From JAQUBU01 sp036677685 (GTDB taxonomy: Bacteria > Bacillota > Syntrophomonadia > Syntrophomonadales > Syntrophomonadaceae), in contig JAVBWA010000040.1 of NCBI GenBank assembly GCA_036677685.1, positions 9,558-73,557 on the forward strand: a stretch of 64,000 nt of DNA. The letters are read 5' to 3'. This document shows, one piece after another, positions 62,688 through 64,000 of this stretch. The notes below the pieces were generated by a model that was not told the origin of the DNA, did no database searches, and worked only from the letters and a program-made list of their open reading frames with translations. How positions within the stretch are numbered: position 1 is the stretch's first letter; each line of letters begins with the position of its first letter. Made by a program: the position numbers and the translations under genes.

Positions 62688-63509
62688 TCAGGCTGGTTTA
62701 TTTTTAAAGGCGCAGTTGGCACTGGCCCCGCATTCCTTGCAGGACTGTCTCGGCACGGACAGGGGCTTTTCTTTCAGCAGGGTGCGGGCCAGGGTTAGAG
62801 CATCCTTTACCGCGCCGGTTGGGCCATCGATGGCCACCATGACTGATCCCTCTGAACCGTTCACTCCACCGGCGGCTACAATCGTAGCCTCAACACCGAA
62901 TAAAGTCTTCAGGGCAGATATCTCGGTATATATCCAGGCATAGCCTGCGGGCAGGAGCGCCAAACCGCAACGCTGCCCCAGGCTGCAATCCAGCCGGTTG
63001 ATGCCCATCACCCGGGCAGCAGCCGTACAGGAAGGAATCATCTTTTCATGGCCCACCGGTACCAGGAGATTACAGCCGCGAGCTGCCAGGACACCATAGA
63101 ATCCACCTACCGTTCCCCCCATGGGGTTGGCCAGCAGCACCCCGGCATTTCCATTGGCATCAAAAGCATTTGCGCCCTTGATGAAGACATCATCCCGGTC
63201 AAAATCCATTATGAACTCCTCCCAGGGGACTTCCATTATTCGCCCGTTTTCCAGGCATATGTTGGCAAAACGGGTTTCGGCATTAGTAACGCAGGGTATT
63301 CCGCCGCTTACGATACCAGCCGCGAACCGGGGTTTATCATCTGCAGATATAAAACCCAGTTCCTCAGCGATATATGAGTTGGTGGTGCCCACACCGATAA
63401 TAATCCGACCCCGGGCCAGGGCCTGCTGAAATGCCGGTTCATTTATGAGTCCGCGGGCGATCAGGCGTTTGGCTCCTGCCGAGGACAAGGAGAAAGTCGC
63501 AATCATCAT
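62688..63509 (-). CDS. Conserved-looking hypothetical protein with C-terminal Cys motif
   Basis: A 273-residue protein I do not recognise. It starts MMIATFSLSSAGAKRLIARGL, and has a GVGTTNSYIAEELGF segment and a Gly-rich NPMGGTVGGFYGVL. The last 20 residues carry C-x2-C-x5-C (SCKECGASANCAF), which might bind iron-sulfur or zinc. There is no signal peptide or membrane helix. The start follows GGAAGGTG. The function is unknown. Confidence 0.65.
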   Translation of the reverse strand: MMIATFSLSSAGAKRLIARGLINEPAFQQALARGRIIIGVGTTNSYIAEELGFISADDKPRFAAGIVSGGIPCVTNAETRFANICLENGRIMEVPWEEFIMDFDRDDVFIKGANAFDANGNAGVLLANPMGGTVGGFYGVLAARGCNLLVPVGHEKMIPSCTAAARVMGINRLDCSLGQRCGLALLPAGYAWIYTEISALKTLFGVEATIVAAGGVNGSEGSVMVAIDGPTGAVKDALTLARTLLKEKPLSVPRQSCKECGASANCAFKNKPA

Positions 63510-63614
63510 AACACCTTCCTGTTTATCAATAGATACTTGACCGTAAGCCAGAAGGCAGTTGGGTCTATATTATTTTAGCATGAATAAATTGGTAGATGCA
63601 CGATATTGAGATAC

Positions 63615-63661
63615 GTATCCCAAACTTTGCGTAAAGTACAAATAGATGTAAAATAAGGCGG
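63615..63661 (+). repeat. 47-bp direct repeat, copy A
   Basis: Begins GTATCCCAAACTTTGCGTAA and ends ATGTAAAATAAGGCGG. It has four differences in 47 from copy B, 277 bases downstream. It resembles an insertion-sequence terminus. Confidence 0.75.
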
Positions 63662-63798
63662 GGTTATTTCAGGGGCTAATGCTTTGGACGTATGGACGTA
63701 AAACTTGCTGTTTTTGGTACGCCGGAGAATATTGTGTATATGTAGCGATGGATTTATGAAATAAATCATATGTGGGTTTGGCCTTGATTGTTAACACC

Positions 63799-63853
63799 CC
63801 CGGATAAATTGCGATATGCACGATGCAGTCGTGAATGGTGCTGTTTATCCGGG
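63799..63853. repeat. 10-bp inverted repeat in the terminal region
   Basis: CCCGGATAAA (63799-63808) and TTTATCCGGG (63844-63853) flank 35 bases. It lies between the two copies of the 47-bp repeat. Confidence 0.7.
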
Positions 63854-63891
63854 AGATTATAATTTAAGGGCTAAGCTTATTATAATAGGGT

Positions 63892-63938
63892 GTATCCCGA
63901 ACTTTGTGTAAAATCCAAATAGATGTAAAATAAGGCGG
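63892..63938 (+). repeat. 47-bp direct repeat, copy B
   Basis: Begins GTATCCCGAACTTTGTGTAA. It is followed by a GGGGCAG-to-CTGCCCC stem (about 63949-63978). The last 490 bases of the window contain no gene, only these repeats and the inverted repeat between them. Confidence 0.75.
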
Positions 63939-64000
63939 TATATTTGGGGGCAGATGACCATAAAGAGTCAGCTGCCCCTTTGAAATTGAATTATAAAATA

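Noticed and set aside
62450..62707. 85-codon frame on the + strand
   Set aside because: It crosses a perfect hairpin, lacks a ribosome-binding site and has no motif.
63500..64000. Possible complete insertion sequence at the window end
   Set aside because: Only end-like repeats are visible; there is no transposase frame.
1..64000. CRISPR array
   Set aside because: No regularly spaced direct repeats with unique spacers were seen; the repeats found are scattered singly.

Overview
The window looks like a chromosomal segment of an anaerobic, probably spore-forming Firmicute. The best guess is the Syntrophomonas/Syntrophomonadaceae group; this is inferred from gene content, not from a search. Supporting signs are the futalosine menaquinone genes, a butyrate-type 3-hydroxybutyryl-CoA dehydrogenase, a four-subunit 2-oxoacid:ferredoxin oxidoreductase, YheC/YheD-type ATP-grasp proteins, frequent GTG/TTG starts behind strong Shine-Dalgarno sites, and moderate GC with AT-rich intergenic DNA.

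Layout. 0-8.5 kb: signalling and stress genes, namely a GGDEF-EAL-CBS-GGDEF protein, a PHP phosphoesterase, arsC with two half-size ArsP/UPF0718 permeases, a receiver-GGDEF response regulator and an XRE regulator. 8.6-18 kb: housekeeping genes zapA, polX, a DUF421 membrane protein, a NIF3-like protein, a MORN protein, a U32 peptidase (RlhA-like) and mutS2. 18-24 kb: PBP1A, tyrS, tRNA-Gln and tRNA-Glu, and ddl. 24.7-26.7 kb: a BlaI-type repressor with two operators and an M56 membrane protease whose C-terminus is a DUF881 domain. 27-31.2 kb: futalosine-pathway mqnE, mqnA and mqnC plus an MTAP-family phosphorylase. 31-37.5 kb: a UPF0182 protein, an SGNH hydrolase and a YtrA-type GntR/ABC transporter operon. 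37.6-39.1 kb: a PP-loop sulfurtransferase overlapping a DUF523/TudS-like gene. 39.2-51.2 kb: two YheC/D ATP-grasp genes, htrA, pfkA, hbd, a PH-domain membrane protein, ychF, a third ATP-grasp gene, a phiEco32-type amidoligase and a convergent secreted zinc peptidase. 51-56 kb: sparse, AT-rich accessory DNA with DUF503, DUF3231, a CxxC membrane protein and an SDR/TetR pair. 56.3-59.9 kb: a decayed P-loop ATPase pseudogene and the por operon (gamma, delta, alpha, beta). 60-64 kb: MBL and PPOX proteins, an HxlR regulator, a CAT-like acetyltransferase, an unrecognised Cys-tailed protein and IS-end-like repeats.

How the genes work together. mqnA/E/C and the phosphorylase would make the early menaquinone precursor. 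Hbd and the por enzyme belong to CoA-thioester and ferredoxin metabolism. The ATP-grasp, amidoligase and secreted peptidase genes could form a peptide or isopeptide-forming system, perhaps acting on the spore surface. That locus is my main candidate for a poorly described system.

The second theme is small repeats. One roughly 130-bp family with a conserved GAAACTGC/GCAGTTTC hairpin occurs four times, each just upstream of a co-directional gene, and once supplies the last codons of hbd. A MITE-like element between mutS2 and the PBP1A gene carries both stop codons in its ends. A REP-like hairpin lies in frame inside the MTAP-family gene.
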